A DNA stretch of 64,000 bases from Eumeta japonica (lineage: Eukaryota; Arthropoda; Insecta; Lepidoptera; Psychidae). The notes beneath the pieces were generated by a model, which was not told the DNA's origin, did no database searches, and saw nothing but the letters and a program-made list of their open reading frames with translations. Below, in pieces: positions 48,261 through 60,415 of the stretch (the first letter of the stretch is position 1; each line of letters begins with the position of its first letter). Position numbers and translations under genes: made by a program. The DNA is taken from contig BGZK01000080.1 in the NCBI GenBank assembly GCA_005406025.1, positions 558,001 to 622,000 of the forward strand, in the 5' to 3' direction.

Positions 48261-49879
48261 CTAGATCATTAAATGATACATATAAAAAATCAGTCTGCGT
48301 TTTGTGTTTATGTTCACAAATCTCGAAAATTGACTATAAAATTTTGGCATAACTCTGCATTCGAATACACATTTATTTTGAATAAAATAGTGCATTAATA
48401 TTTCCCGCAAATACACTTTAATAGAGACAAAACTCGAAATGTTTAGAACTAAAAAATAAAATAAATAACATTTACACTATGGCAAATCAACATACGCTGA
48501 AGTTCCAGACTGTATTTTCTTCACGATTTTCTCACCGTTATCATGTATAATAAAAAAATTAATTCGTTGTGTATATTTTAACTTTTTTCGCCTGTGTATA
48601 ATTTGATTTCTTACCCTTTTTTCCATAAGATCTCCTTAAGATTTAGAGAGTAAAGGAAAAAATAAGTAAACTGGGATACTGTTACGAGTATATTGGCTTT
48701 GAAGGTTTAATTTCATTGTCGATCTTTGAAAAAGTATGATGAACATCTAAGAAATACATATCTTTTAATTCTAGTTTACAGCTTTCAAGGGAAGAAATCG
48801 ATATTCATTAAAAGTTTGCCCTAGATTACAAATTTATAACACACTTACTTATGCTTCCTTTGAAAGTGAAAAATTGTCGTTCAAAAGCAATCGACCTTTT
48901 GTTCCAAGAGCAGAATCTCTGAAATCCTAGACTCCATCCACTAAACCTTACAGTGAAATTTCCTATAATACATAATCCAATTACTTAGCCGCTGTAACTT
49001 GATTCCTTCAGCTAAATTGAATGCTTAAGTTACATAATGCCCTTCGTATCCCTTTCGGTAACACAAACGCCAGATTTCGGTACCTGCTGGCTTGAACGTT
49101 CAAGGGGTCGATTCTGACTTATATTAAAGAATTCATTCAAATACAATTTTTCTGAATTCGATTTTCAGTTAACACGGTAAGTTAGTGTCACTATTTGTCC
49201 GATATTCCTTCAGGAAGATGTTATAGTTTAAGATAATACCAATAATTGAGAGCTTGTACATATACATGACTCGTTTAAGAGTTAGTGTATTAATCTTAGT
49301 GAATAAGAATAATCTTCATCGCACCTTAAATCTTCTCTTGTTACTTGAATTTTTCAAAACATGCATTTCGGCATATCAATGAAGAAGTAATCACAGAGCT
49401 TGTTCTAGTTGGAAAAGACTACAATAGATTCGATATCACTAAAAGATTTTGAGAATGACAGAAAGAAAAAAGACAATTCCAATTGCTCAGGGACAAAATG
49501 CAAAAAATATAAAGAAGTACATCATACGAATACTACTACTTATAATACTTTAGACATAATAGAGTATCCGTAGTAATCAAATTGCCAGTTTTTTGGCTTT
49601 TTCAATGGTTTGAGAAAACCTAGGGCGCTGATTTTCAATTAGTGCCAACATCCATACAGGAGCTCCATATAACTTTGTATATATATTACTATTACACTAC
49701 CGCCCAGGAACACAATATTTTGTTAAGCAAATTGACTACAATATAAATAGATACCACATATATAAAAAGACGTATAACAAATAAACTAATAGTACACAAT
49801 ATAACTAGTGTGATGCTGATGAGGGCATCGACAGCAACTTAGGTATGCTGTATTATTAACAAATAATCCAACAGTTTTC
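48261..49879. other. AT-rich stretch between two LINE relics
   Basis: No gene or element boundary recognisable. It separates the plus-strand relic (to 48260) from the minus-strand relic (from 49880) and may include further undetectable LINE decay. Confidence 0.4.
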
Positions 49880-51328
49880 ATTCAAAAGTTTGTTTAATGA
49901 CCGCAATGCCTACAGCCGGAAAAAGATCAGTCCAACATTTCGACGCTACAAACCTGAAATTTCCACGAAACGCTGCGGTTCGGTGCAGCGGTGTACATAG
50001 GATAGCCCGGACCTTCTACTTAACAAATGATTAATTTATTGAATGAGTAACTACGACTTTCCTACCAAACAACATCACTACAAGACGCGATTGCGTCCTT
50101 GTTTACATTTTTAATATATATTTTTTTTTTATTTAAATATTACATGATATGGAATCGAGGGAGAATCCAGAAACAAAAAGGAGCACACGTGTTCTGGATT
50201 CGTTATATCAATCTTTGCAAACGACAACGTATACAATATCCCATAAACAATATCACATTAATAAAATTTTGATAGTATGAATGATTCCCATAGACAGACA
50301 CGCATGTTAACGTTATGATAATCAAGCATTGATTATAACACCTAAGTCTATAGAAACAGCTTTCGACCACACCTAAAATATGATTTATAAATTTCAATTC
50401 AGCGTTTTTTCAACAGATCCAGATTTTTGATCTCGGTTACCCTTTCTATGAATTTATCCCTGATGACTTAATTTTTATTATTAAGAGTTATCAATGTGTT
50501 ATTTATTTCATGTTTTGTACCAAGTATCGTGTATTTTGAACTTATTTGGATTCAAAATGAAAGAATTCCGATCAGACAATTGCGTAAAGGGCTCGGTCAT
50601 TTCTAAAATTAACATACTTGACGGCATCACATTGCACTACAAATATGTACAAATGCAAATCATCTACGTATAGATGATATTGACAGGTTTTTATATTTGT
50701 GATAATGTCTGATACAGAGGACCTGATACTGAACCCTGCGGGACAACCTTTGTCAATGGATTCAAGGACGACAACCCATTCATCCCTTCCATATTACATA
50801 TTTCACGACTTGCGCACGACCAGATAGACTGTCAAGCCATTGGACCGTTGCTCTGTCAAACACATTGTACCACGTATTAGACAACAACAAAGGGATGTCG
50901 TTGCGGTCAAAAGCTCTAAAAAATTAAGTAGTATCAAGAAAATACTCTTACCATTCCCTTGTGCTTGTAAAATGTTTTCAACCACTTAGAGCTTACGCGG
51001 TACCAGTGGAACGATTTTTGCTAAAACCTGATTCTGGTAAAATGTTGTTCCTTTTTAAACATTTCGACAGCTGGTCACGTACCACTTTCTCTATTATTCT
51101 TGACGTACAATGTAGAATATTAACTGAACACAAGTTCTGAATTTGGAAAGAAATAGGCTTCTTAAGTAAAGGTGTTATCTCGGCAATTTTCCAGATCGTC
51201 GAGTAAGTTTGTGTTTCTAAGCTATTATTTATTATAGACATCAAAATGTCCAACCTTGTTGGCGTGGTTAGTATTAACATGTTCGCATCAAACACACGTA
51301 TCTCATTGAGTTTTGTTTTAATGGACAT
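49880..51328 (-). pseudogene. Decayed LINE reverse transcriptase
   Basis: On the minus strand the relic begins in an open stretch (50993-51328) with WKIAEITPLLKKPISFQ, SRIIEKVVRDQLSKCL and ESGFSKNRSTGTA, the N-terminal reverse transcriptase blocks. Motif A follows as RAFDRNDIPLLL (about 50885-50920; the Asp is kept). The LYVDDLHLY box (about 50646-50672) has both catalytic Asps in a local frame. A C-terminal piece reads VASKCWTDLFPAVG near 49910-49950. Frames shift repeatedly and stops interrupt every block, so the gene is dead, but motif retention is better than in the copy at 47015. Upstream endonuclease sequence is not seen, and the LINE clade within Jockey/CR1 is uncertain. Confidence 0.8.
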
Positions 51329-52079
51329 TATTATTTTAGTAAGAAATGAATTTGAAATGAAATTGTTTTACACGTCAAATTTAAATCTAGAACTTTTTGT
51401 ATAGAAAAATATAAATGAAAAGTATGAGTTATGGAATTTATAAATGGGTTCATCATATTTTACAATTATCATCGATATTATACGGGGTCTACATGTGGCA
51501 CAGAACGACGAAAAGGATGGATCTCGAATCAAATGAGTCAAGACTATCAGGGAGAGAAAAAAGTAACTTTCTTGAGCTTAGTCTTTTGCTTTGCCACAAA
51601 AAATTATAAAGGATTTTTAGTAAAAAATTAGTAATAATAGTATTTGATACGGAGAAATGCCAATTTGAGACTAGTACGTTTTTTGTGATCTACAATAAAT
51701 GTGTATTATATCATTGCTTTTAGTGTAGTGAATTTTTTACACTATCAAAGTAAATATTAATTTAAATATTGTTGCGCTGTCCTAATTTACGAATAAGAAT
51801 AGTTTATTTCAACGTCTTTTTTCTTAATGTTTTTTTCAATACAATTGATTTTTTTTTTAAATCTTAAATTGGAAAGTTACTGTTTTCAGTTCCATTTTTC
51901 GTAATCGAGTTTTGATCAAATCTCAACGTTTTAGGGTTCTAAGAATATATTTGGACAATTTTTTGAGTGATGTCTGTATGTTTCTGTCTCTCTCTCTCTT
52001 CCTCATTTTTGTGTGCGTCGGTTAATGCGTGCGTGCATGCATACGCGAGCGCGTTTATGTGTGTGTGTAAATTTTTATG
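51329..52079. other. AT-rich stretch, simple repeats
   Basis: A CT-run (about 51985-52000) and alternating purine-pyrimidine sequence (TGCGTGCGTGCATGCATACG, 52027-52046), followed by a short GTGTGTGT run, precede the repeat at 52080. Overlapping frames at 51415-51631 have no motif. Confidence 0.5.
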
Positions 52080-53040
52080 TAAGCCTTTCATAACTTTTGA
52101 ACGAATTAATCGATCGAAACGCAATTTAGAACGTTGAAAAGGGATCCACTCAACTTAGACTACCTGAAATATTGAACTGATTCCGGCCAGTAAATTTTGA
52201 GGAAACTTAAAAATGAAGTTCCCAGAAAAATGTTTTTTTTTAAATAACTTTTAGTTTAGTGTATCAATCGATATCAAGATATAATCAGCTCTTTCCCCCA
52301 AACCGTTATATCGACTGCTTTAAACTAAATAAAAATTGGTTGATCTCATCAAGAGATATAGTTGGAGAAAAAAATTTCAAAAAGTGGTTTTTACAATATT
52401 CTGTAAACAACTCTACCGGTGAATTTTAAAATTTTACCTCTCGTTTGCTTTAAAAAAAAGTGACGATTATCCCAAACTATTTCAACAGCGGTTGGTTTAT
52501 TCGAGAGATATTGTTAACAAAAAATACGACGAAAAAGGTTTTTTGAAAATACATGGGAATTGCCTAATGGATTGATATTGAGTACTCGATCATTTTATTC
52601 TGTTTATAAAACTATTTCGGGTACCACAAAGCAGATCAAAATCTACCGACGTCTTTAAAAATATATTAGTTGAAAAAGAGTAAAAAAGTGTTTTTTAAGA
52701 TTTTAGAACTCAAAGAGCTCAAAACATACTGAGTTCGAAGAACTTGAAAAATTATAAATATTGATCTTTTGACTGTGATTAAGTCAATAATTTACAACTA
52801 TTTTATTTTTGAACACTTTTGAGTTCGAAGGTAGCAAGAAGTTTCAGGGAAGGCCTCCAGGGTCAATCGGCTTTCAAATGTTTGAGCTCGACAAGCTCAA
52901 AAACTCATAGACAATATTTATAACTCAAAGATCTCAAAGACACATTGCTAAATATCATAAGAGAAAGTTTTGAGGAAGGCCTGCAGTATCAACCGTTATT
53001 CAGATTTTTTAAATTTTATGGTAATAAGGTATTTGATTGA
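52080..53040 (+). repeat. Modular AT-rich dispersed repeat
   Basis: Repeating modules occur inside. AGAGATATAGTT at about 52360 and AGAGATATTGTT at about 52505 sit in similar contexts. GAAGGCCTCCAGGGTCAATC (about 52850) and GGAAGGCCTGCAGTATCAAC (about 52975) head near-duplicate units about 125 bp apart, each preceded by AAGCTC/AAGATCTCAAA-like strings. A partial copy lies at 60195-60415. No coding content. Confidence 0.55.
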
Positions 53041-54137
53041 TATGGTCCATACTGTGACAACACAGATGGGCATAAATAATATTTTTGATTATAACATGAC
53101 TTTTTAAATATTGTACATAATTTGAACTTAATCGTTTATGGGTAGGTGATGTTACACTCCAGTAATGGATTGATAGGAAATTTAGCATAAAGCGTTAGGA
53201 AGCAGACCGAATCACAACGGAATTACATATATGACCGTTTAGAAGTAACCATGGAAGATATCTGGTATATGATGAAAATTTTGAATTCAACCCGTCAAGT
53301 CGAAGGACTTAAGGATAGGGGCCCTGATTTTCACTGTATTTCGGCGCGGGCGGTCCTTTAATTGAATACACAACTAATTTCGAATATCGCCCTTCTAACA
53401 CCGGGATTACGTTAGGAAACTCCCATTTTGCAATACAAATTGAACCGTTTTGAGGTTAACTTCGAATGTAATAAATTTTGCATTCGTGTTGTTCGCTTGC
53501 GACTACCTCAGTGATGTACATGGATTAAGTTCTGTATTTCCTTGAAAGGTGCGGAAACGATGTTAAATCGCCCATTATTAATAAATAAATCTCATCTAGA
53601 TTCTTTGTTTACTAACGCTGTTAAGCATAACAGACGTAAAAGCAGGTGGGCCCGCCGCCTAGTCACTAGTGCAGTCATAACTGACGTATTTTATTGCCGC
53701 TCATACCGGAACTTGTATTATTGTTACAACATTTATAACGATTATAATAATATCGTAATTTGGCATTTTTCGTTAGTAACACCCTCATTTACCTTAAGTC
53801 AACATCCGCGCATGAGGCGAATGTAAGATATATGGCGAATGTATGATGGAAAGTTCGGCGAGAGCCCGCCTACACAAATACGTACAAACCAAATTAGAGG
53901 TATATTAATAATGAAGCACCCAGAACCAATAAGATGACATGAAACAATTCAGTGAAATAAAAGTAGTATGTAAAGTATGGATACGACAAATATAAATGCC
54001 CTCCTGCTCATTGCACGCGTGGCTAAAATTAATATGGCGCCTACTAAACTTTAAATTACATTGTAAAATCCATTTTAGAGACATTTTGAAAGATTAATCG
54101 GGATTCGATTCTCTCACGACTGAATACAGAATGTGTA
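53041..54137. other. Unassigned stretch
   Basis: No recognisable gene. A less AT-rich segment at 53320-53420 (GGCGCGGGCGGTCCTTTAAT) could be conserved non-coding DNA. The frame at 53542-53826 does not begin with ATG and has no domain. Confidence 0.45.
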
Positions 54138-55450
54138 CAAGGGGTCGCTGATAAGTAATTTAGTTTTTTTTTCTATATAATACGAAAATGATACTGGCCA
54201 CTATGGTGTCGTATTGTCTATTTATTTCTTTTTTAAAATACCAAACGTCATTTGTTTCTTTTGTACAGTTTTGAATAGGTATTTCATTACTTCCAACATG
54301 TCGCAAGACGAAAGTAAAATGATGAAGATTGAGCATCGCGCAGTGACAAAAGTTCAAACTAAAAAGATAAATAGGTCATCGCAGATCAGACAACGCACGT
54401 TACATGTATTCGATGATATGTGCCCCTCTGATTTCGTAATAAAATTTTGGTCAAAACAGGTTAAGCATGGTCGTGAGAATTTTAATTCTCATTAAGAATC
54501 ACGATTCCCGTAGTGGAAGATCCTGTCTTGGCGATAATTGATAAAAATATGATTAAAGTGAAGCTATTAAGTTTAGAAGACCGGCGAATTGAGTAGCGGG
54601 AGATCGTAAGCAATGTTGGCATTAATAAGGAACGATTGAACGAAATAAGTCATGAATATTTAGGCATGTCCAAGGTCAGTGCTCGCTGGGTCTCTAAAAT
54701 GTTGACTCCATTCGACAGGCTACGACGTGTGAAATGTTGTGAGTTGTTTTTGAAAAGGGCTCAAGGTAAAGAGGAAAATTTTATCTCTTTAACAGTCACC
54801 TGTGATGAGACCTGGATTCGACAATGGGATCTAGAAAGTAAACAGGAATCATTACAGTGAATATTTAAAGGCGAAAAACCTCCTCGTAAGTTTAAAAGTC
54901 GGTCCGTCGGCAAACAAATTAATGTCAACCATTTTTTGGGATGCCCAGGGAATATCGCTAACAGATTACCTGCCTAAAAAAACTACAATGACAGCGGAAT
55001 ATTATGTTTATTTGTTCTATCAACTACGTGAGACTATGAACGGCAAAAGAAGAGGTAGACTTAGAAAAGTGATTCTGATTTTGCATGATAATGCATTTGT
55101 GTATACCGCATGGAAAATAAAACTGGCTAAGATCAAAAACGGTTTTAAGAAAACCAACCACCCGATATATACACCCGCTACAGATTCAGCATTCTATTAT
55201 TATTTCGGTTCAGACTTTTAAGAATGATTTTAAGATTAAAGGGGCGAAGATTTTCAACCGATCATGAGAAAAAGTCCACGGTAAATTTTGACAACAAACC
55301 GAAAAAACATTTTTTTAATGCGTTGATGTTGTTTTATGAAAAATGTCATAAGTGCCTTTCTTTTTCAGAGGATTACATTTAAATACAAAAAAATAGCCCT
55401 GTTCGTCTTTCATTTCATACTTAAATATATTACTTATCAGCTTCCTCTCG
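54138..55450 (+). mobile_element. Full-length mariner element (inactive)
   Basis: The element lies between TA dinucleotides (54136-54137 and 55451-55452) and is 1313 bp, the normal mariner length. Terminal inverted repeats agree at 20 of the outermost 24 positions (counting the TA), with the core GCTGATAAGTAAT at 54147-54159 mirrored at 55429-55441. The interior is a broken transposase gene in the same orientation. Both ends are well preserved, so the copy could still be recognised by a related transposase if one is made elsewhere in the genome; this is an inference. Confidence 0.9.
54298..55223 (+). pseudogene. Inactive mariner transposase
   Basis: From an ATG at 54298 the frame reads MSQDESKMMKIEHRAVTKVQ through the first helix-turn-helix (SDFVIKFWSKQVKHGRENFN) to a stop at 54493. 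A stop-rich linker (54496-54635) replaces the second DNA-binding half. Coding resumes with LGMSKVSARWVSKMLTP and the first catalytic Asp in CDETW (codon 54804-54806). It then shifts frame into ANKLMSTIFWDAQGI, YLPKKTTMTAEYY and the second Asp in ILHDNA (55087-55089). The third catalytic position, expected as SPDLAPSDYxLF, reads TPATDSAFYYYF, so the Asp is lost. Length and order fit a mariner of about 345 codons. It belongs to a different mariner lineage from the relics at 16590 and 33760. Confidence 0.9.
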
Positions 55451-57691
55451 TAAGTGAATGATCTCGCCAATCTATCTTACTCTAACATACGTTTACATTG
55501 TACAATATGCTGTTTTTTTCTTTTATGAACTCTTTTACCTTTCTGAGAAATAAATGTAATATTATATTATGTAATTCCATTTTTTTTAAAGTTAAACCAC
55601 ATTAGTTGCCTAATGATAAATAATTCCTTTAGCATAATTACGGAATATTTAAATGAATCAAATTTAACGAAAATGGAACAATGTCAAGGAAACCGAGGAG
55701 TATTTGAAACCCAAATGAAAGATTCAATCAAAAAGGATAAGACTTTAATATAATTCAATTCAATCAAAAAGGATAAGGATAGTTAAAGAACATAATAGAA
55801 GCCGTTTGGTAAAATACATGAAAAAATGATAGAGACACAGGAAAAGAGGAAATGTATCAGCGACAACAACTTATTGCGACCGTTTCAAAAGTAATAAAAA
55901 TTGAAGTTTATGTTATGATATGGTCATGAAAAAAAAACAAAATTGTTTTCCTGAACATTGTAGGCAAGACAAATACTAGTCGTAAAGTACTACAATAATC
56001 AGAGACCGTACATCTAAGACGAGGTTTATGAGGAGTTCGCGATCGATCTACCATAATACACTTGCCGAAATGGGTTAAAATATACATGTTTTTCCGGCTG
56101 TAAACAGTTAAATAAATTAACGAAATCCATTTCTAATCTTATTGAGAGAATTTAATGATATGCACATCCGAGCACGTTTTAAGGTTTAATTTTGGGCTTA
56201 ATTGAATCGTCCGCTCCGCCGGCGGCCTCACGAAAACGTTTCAAGAGAAACCCTGCATGTTCAAAAACGGACATACCGAGAAGCTTTTAATGCAAGTTAT
56301 TTTTTAAGAGACACGAGGCCTCACTTTAGGCGTATTTTAGCGCTGATTCGTAATTATCTCTCTGGACGTTTGATCATTATACATTCATTAATTTAAAAAC
56401 AGAAGTAGTAAAGTTAATGTACCTAACTTCACGTCGATATACCTAGATTTCTTCACCGCTTAGGTAATACAGGATGATATGCAAGAGCAACTAAGTTCTA
56501 TAGACGAGTTAGAATATCAGTTTGCGCTCTGGTTGGCTCTTCAGCTACATTACGCGAAATCGGTGTGGAGTTGGAGATACATTGATTCTTAAATAGATAC
56601 TTATCTTTAGGTCATAGAATTTTTTGTTCTTTGTTGACTTACTTTACTAACTGACTTTATCATTTCAAAGACTTCAAATTACTACTTTCTTCAATGTGTT
56701 GTAAACGAGTGCAATAAAAGTTCAGTTTCATCTTACTCCTACTGTTTTGTTAAAGAGAGGAAAAACACAGATGTCGGGTAAGATTCGGCTTTTAAACTTT
56801 GAATCTTTTCGTATTTTAATTCTATATGACTAAATATTAATATATTAAATCATTTGTGATCTAGAAAATATATAAAAAAAAACTCTCGAAAATTCGATCG
56901 ATAATAGAATAAATCTTACTCGAATCTAAAATAAGAGATCCAGTCAGCTTTTCGTAACGTTAGGAACCTCGAACTTCGACACTTAAAAATTTAATTGACT
57001 GCGTACCCGGCTTTGGAGTATTGTAATTAAGGCAATCCACAGTCTCAGAGTCAGAATTTCGGTTTGGTGTATACCGAGTTACTTCACAAGATTCGGGAAA
57101 ATTGCGTGTAAACGCTTTTGAGAACAATAATTCAGTCAGCCAAGGTCGCACAAGAAAATACTAAGGCGTATGCCGCTGCGCACATAATTTACTCATTTCG
57201 TTCTAAATTTATCTTCCTTTTAGTAGTGTCATTGTTGGGACCAAGGACTCTCGTTGCTTATCTTTCTTTGATGCTATCTTTGTTGTATTTTTCGCTATCA
57301 AAGTGACGAATTTAAAATTTTGATGATACAGGTCTCGATTATCCTTAGCAAATACAAAACAGGTGAAAGTGATCTTTGGTGATTTTGGTGACCAACCTTC
57401 ATGTTATTTTTTCTTTAAATATAATATTTTAGTTGCTGTTGCACGAGTAATTAACTTTTCTGAGAGAGAAAAAAAATCAAATGTACCTCTTTCAAAATAG
57501 AGATTTACATTTTATATGCAAATGGGACCGATTTAAGCCTCAAAATTTTCTACGTAGATTTATCTATACGAACACTTCAAAATGCCTGTTGGATTTTTTG
57601 AAATTAATCCCAGTTTTTATTTTAAACGAAAAATATTTTGACGCATACGACTTCGAAAAATAAACAAACACGAACGTGCATAATCATATTT
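55451..57691. other. AT-rich stretch, no gene
   Basis: Frames at 56202-56396, 56960-57306 and 57481-57663 have no recognisable motif. At 56210-56230 there is a small CpG cluster (CCGCTCCGCCGGCGGCC). No element ends seen. Confidence 0.5.
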
Positions 57692-58785
57692 TAGTGCAGG
57701 GCATAGTGGCGCATTCGTTTGCAAAATTGTTTTAATTCGTAATTTTTTTTTTTTAAATGTCCGGAAGGTCCTTCTGATTATAAAAGTGTAAGATGACACT
57801 TGATATCTTTTGACGTTATTTTTTAAACAACAAAAAACTGTATAGCCTAGAAAAAATGCATTTTTTGCAATCAATTATTTTTTTTTATATTCTTTACAAT
57901 ATTTTGAACAAAAAAAGTCCTCATACCCATTATCGTATCTCTAACACAATAATTGTTATGAATTTTTTAAAATTGAAAATCGCTGAAAATCCGAATTTTC
58001 TTGGTTTGATTAATGTAGTTTAAAAATCAAAATGCTATAATTTTTTATTTTTTATCAAGAATTTCCACTATGTTAAACAAAATAGCCTAAATAGATTTAA
58101 AAAATTTTGTTTATTTCTATGTTTTATTTATATTATAACAATATGCTTCCTACGCGCATGTACTTTCGAGAGAGAAGTATTTCTATCTCATTCTTATCTC
58201 AATGTATAAGAAGCGTAAGAGAAAGGTAGACGATGTTTTTGAAAAATTTTTTGTGGTTTTTCAGCGGTGGTAAGATAAAAAAATATAATATTACTACTTC
58301 TCATATAAATTAATTAATTATTTTCATTCATAGTTTTACATAATTAGATTTTTATTGTTTTTTTGAAAACTGTTTTCGTCATTGAAGTTTACTGAAACAT
58401 TTATTTCTTATCTATTGGAAAATCTTTGTTAGATACTGTCTGTGAAATAAACTCTTCTGACCTTTATTGCATATTGGAAGCATATTGTTATAATATAAAT
58501 AAAACATAGAAATAAACAAAATTTTTAAATTTAGGCTATTTGTTTAACATAGTGGAAATTCTTGATAAAAATAAAAATTATTTACAATAATCAAACCAAG
58601 AAAATTCAGTTTTCAAATTAAGAGATAATGGGTATGTTTAAAAAAAAAATCGTCAAAAAAATTTTCAAACTACAATTTTTTTTTTTTAATCAAAATATCA
58701 AGTGTCATCTTAAGGACCTCCGGACTTAAAAAAATTACGAATTAAAACAATTTTGCAAACGAATGCGCCACTATGCTCTGTACTA
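57692..58785. mobile_element. Large foldback element with long inverted arms
   Basis: The left arm (57692-58150) and right arm (58476-58785) are mutual reverse complements in order: outer TAGTGCAGGGCATAGTGGCG against TAGTACAGAGCATAGTGGCG (minus strand from 58785), then CGCATTCGTTTGCAAAATTG, a TCCGGA block, CAAGTGTCATCTT, CCAAGAAAATTC, and inner ACATAGAAATAAACAAAATT. The innermost 50 or so nt are a perfect match. The left arm is about 150 nt longer, so one arm gained or lost sequence. A 325-nt unpaired centre (58151-58475) is unrelated to the arms. TA lies at or just inside both ends, which would fit Tc1/mariner-type insertion. No transposase is encoded. Confidence 0.9.
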
Positions 58786-60194
58786 TTTTGACAAAACATC
58801 GCCGATAAAAACATTCTTATAAAAGTGATATTTATTTGCGATACTTTCTACATACATAATGGATATAATATAAAAACATGCTTGCTTGATCAGTTGTCGT
58901 TGGTTTTGATATCTTACAGTGCGAGTCAAACTTGAACGCAACTAATTGAAGTTAGCAACTAGTCATTTCACAGGTATAGATATCGAGAATTAAACTGAAG
59001 TTACAATCAACTTCAATAATACTATTACTTCGACAGCAAACATTTACGATATTCACACAATACTTAATGTGCTGAGAGCTACAACTACCTGTGTAGGTGT
59101 GTTTATATCGCTAACATTCCCATTATTATTTGTTTCCGGCTATTCAAATTCCTGATGTATTACGATCGCCGGTCGACTCGCCGTAGCGGTCCGGTTGTAT
59201 GCTAATGGCTTCAATAGAGTTAGACATTTCTTGGAATCGAAGTACAGGCAACCAACCGAACCCAAAAAAAAAACGGCAATTTGCGAATAGTAGATATTTT
59301 GTTCATCAAGGGTCGCGGCAAATTTTGCCTGTTTTTGATAGTGATTCTGGCGAAATGTCGATTCCAGGAATTCCAAAATATTTACTATATCCTTAAAACA
59401 ATTTTTTAAATGACTCTATTTTTAGAAACCTTAATATTTTTCGAAAATTAAAAAAAAATGGTTTCCCATACATCGGTTTACATTACTGTTTATACAACTG
59501 TAAATATCAATTTGTAAATGCAAAAAAAATTATAATTATAGATTAATGATTTTCAGTGTTTTTTTTTTGTTTATGTTATGAGACCTTAACGAATTCTATG
59601 ATTCATGGACAACGGAAAGTACCATGTAGGTTTTGATTCATTTGTGAGTGTCAAAATATGCCGAAAAATTTTAATATTTTTTGATAATGTTTCCTTAGAT
59701 GTTTGGTTTTTCCGCAGATTAAAGAGACCGTAGACTTACTTTTAGTGTTAATTTCAACCTGATGCTTGAAAATATTCCTAAGGAAAAAGTGTCTTGCCAG
59801 ACACAAACGAACAGACGGATAACTAAAAGATCCAATGAGAGTTCCTTTTGACGTACGGAACCATAAAAAAAGAGGTTTATCACTAAAGAAATAAAAGAAC
59901 GATAGGCCTCGCTCCGCCCAACTTTTTCATTTTCAATCAATATCAATAACTTGCAGTCAGCCTCGAGTCTGGGTGATGAATGGCGTTTTTTTCGCCTTGT
60001 TTCCGACTCCATTCGAGTTGATGGATTAATCCATACTTGACGCCGATAGCCGTCCACTTCACTAATGGTTACCTGTATACACGTGACCGAGTCGTTTGAG
60101 GCGGTGCGATAAATTGGTTTATTGTATTACAATTCACATGGAAGGGAGTGAGAATTACAGACAGAAGACATAGCTCCGTACGTTTAGTAACTTA
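58786..60194. other. AT-rich stretch with one repeat copy
   Basis: On the minus strand at 59790-59875 the order TTATGGTTCCGTACGTCAAA, AGGAACTCTCATTGGATC and GTCTGTTCGTTTGTGTCTGG matches the GGTTCCGTAC dispersed family. A minus-strand frame at 59719-60057 (112 codons) runs through it and is not taken as a gene. Confidence 0.5.
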
Positions 60195-60415
60195 TTAGAA
60201 ACTTTTAAGCTCAAACTGAATAATTTACGCTAAGTGTATTCTTAAAAACTTTGAGCTCCAAAATTGAACTCTAACTCTAAATTTTGAGACAATTATATTT
60301 TTGAACTTGAGAAGCTCAAATACACATTGATAAATGTCATAGCGGGAAGTTTTAGGGATTGCCTGCAGGATGAACCATTTTACAGATTTTTTGCAGCTTC
60401 CAAATTTCATTCACA
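60195..60415 (+). repeat. Modular AT-rich repeat, partial second copy
   Basis: CTTGAGAAGCTCAAATACAC, GATAAATGTCATAGCGGGAA and GGATTGCCTGCAGGATGAAC correspond in order to strings at 52800-53010. Only the distal module is present. Confidence 0.55.

Noticed and set aside
57617..57874. 85-codon minus-strand open frame
   Set aside because: Lies mostly inside the left arm of the foldback element and has no transposase-like feature.
59719..60057. 112-codon minus-strand open frame
   Set aside because: Runs through a copy of the dispersed GGTTCCGTAC repeat and shows no protein motif.
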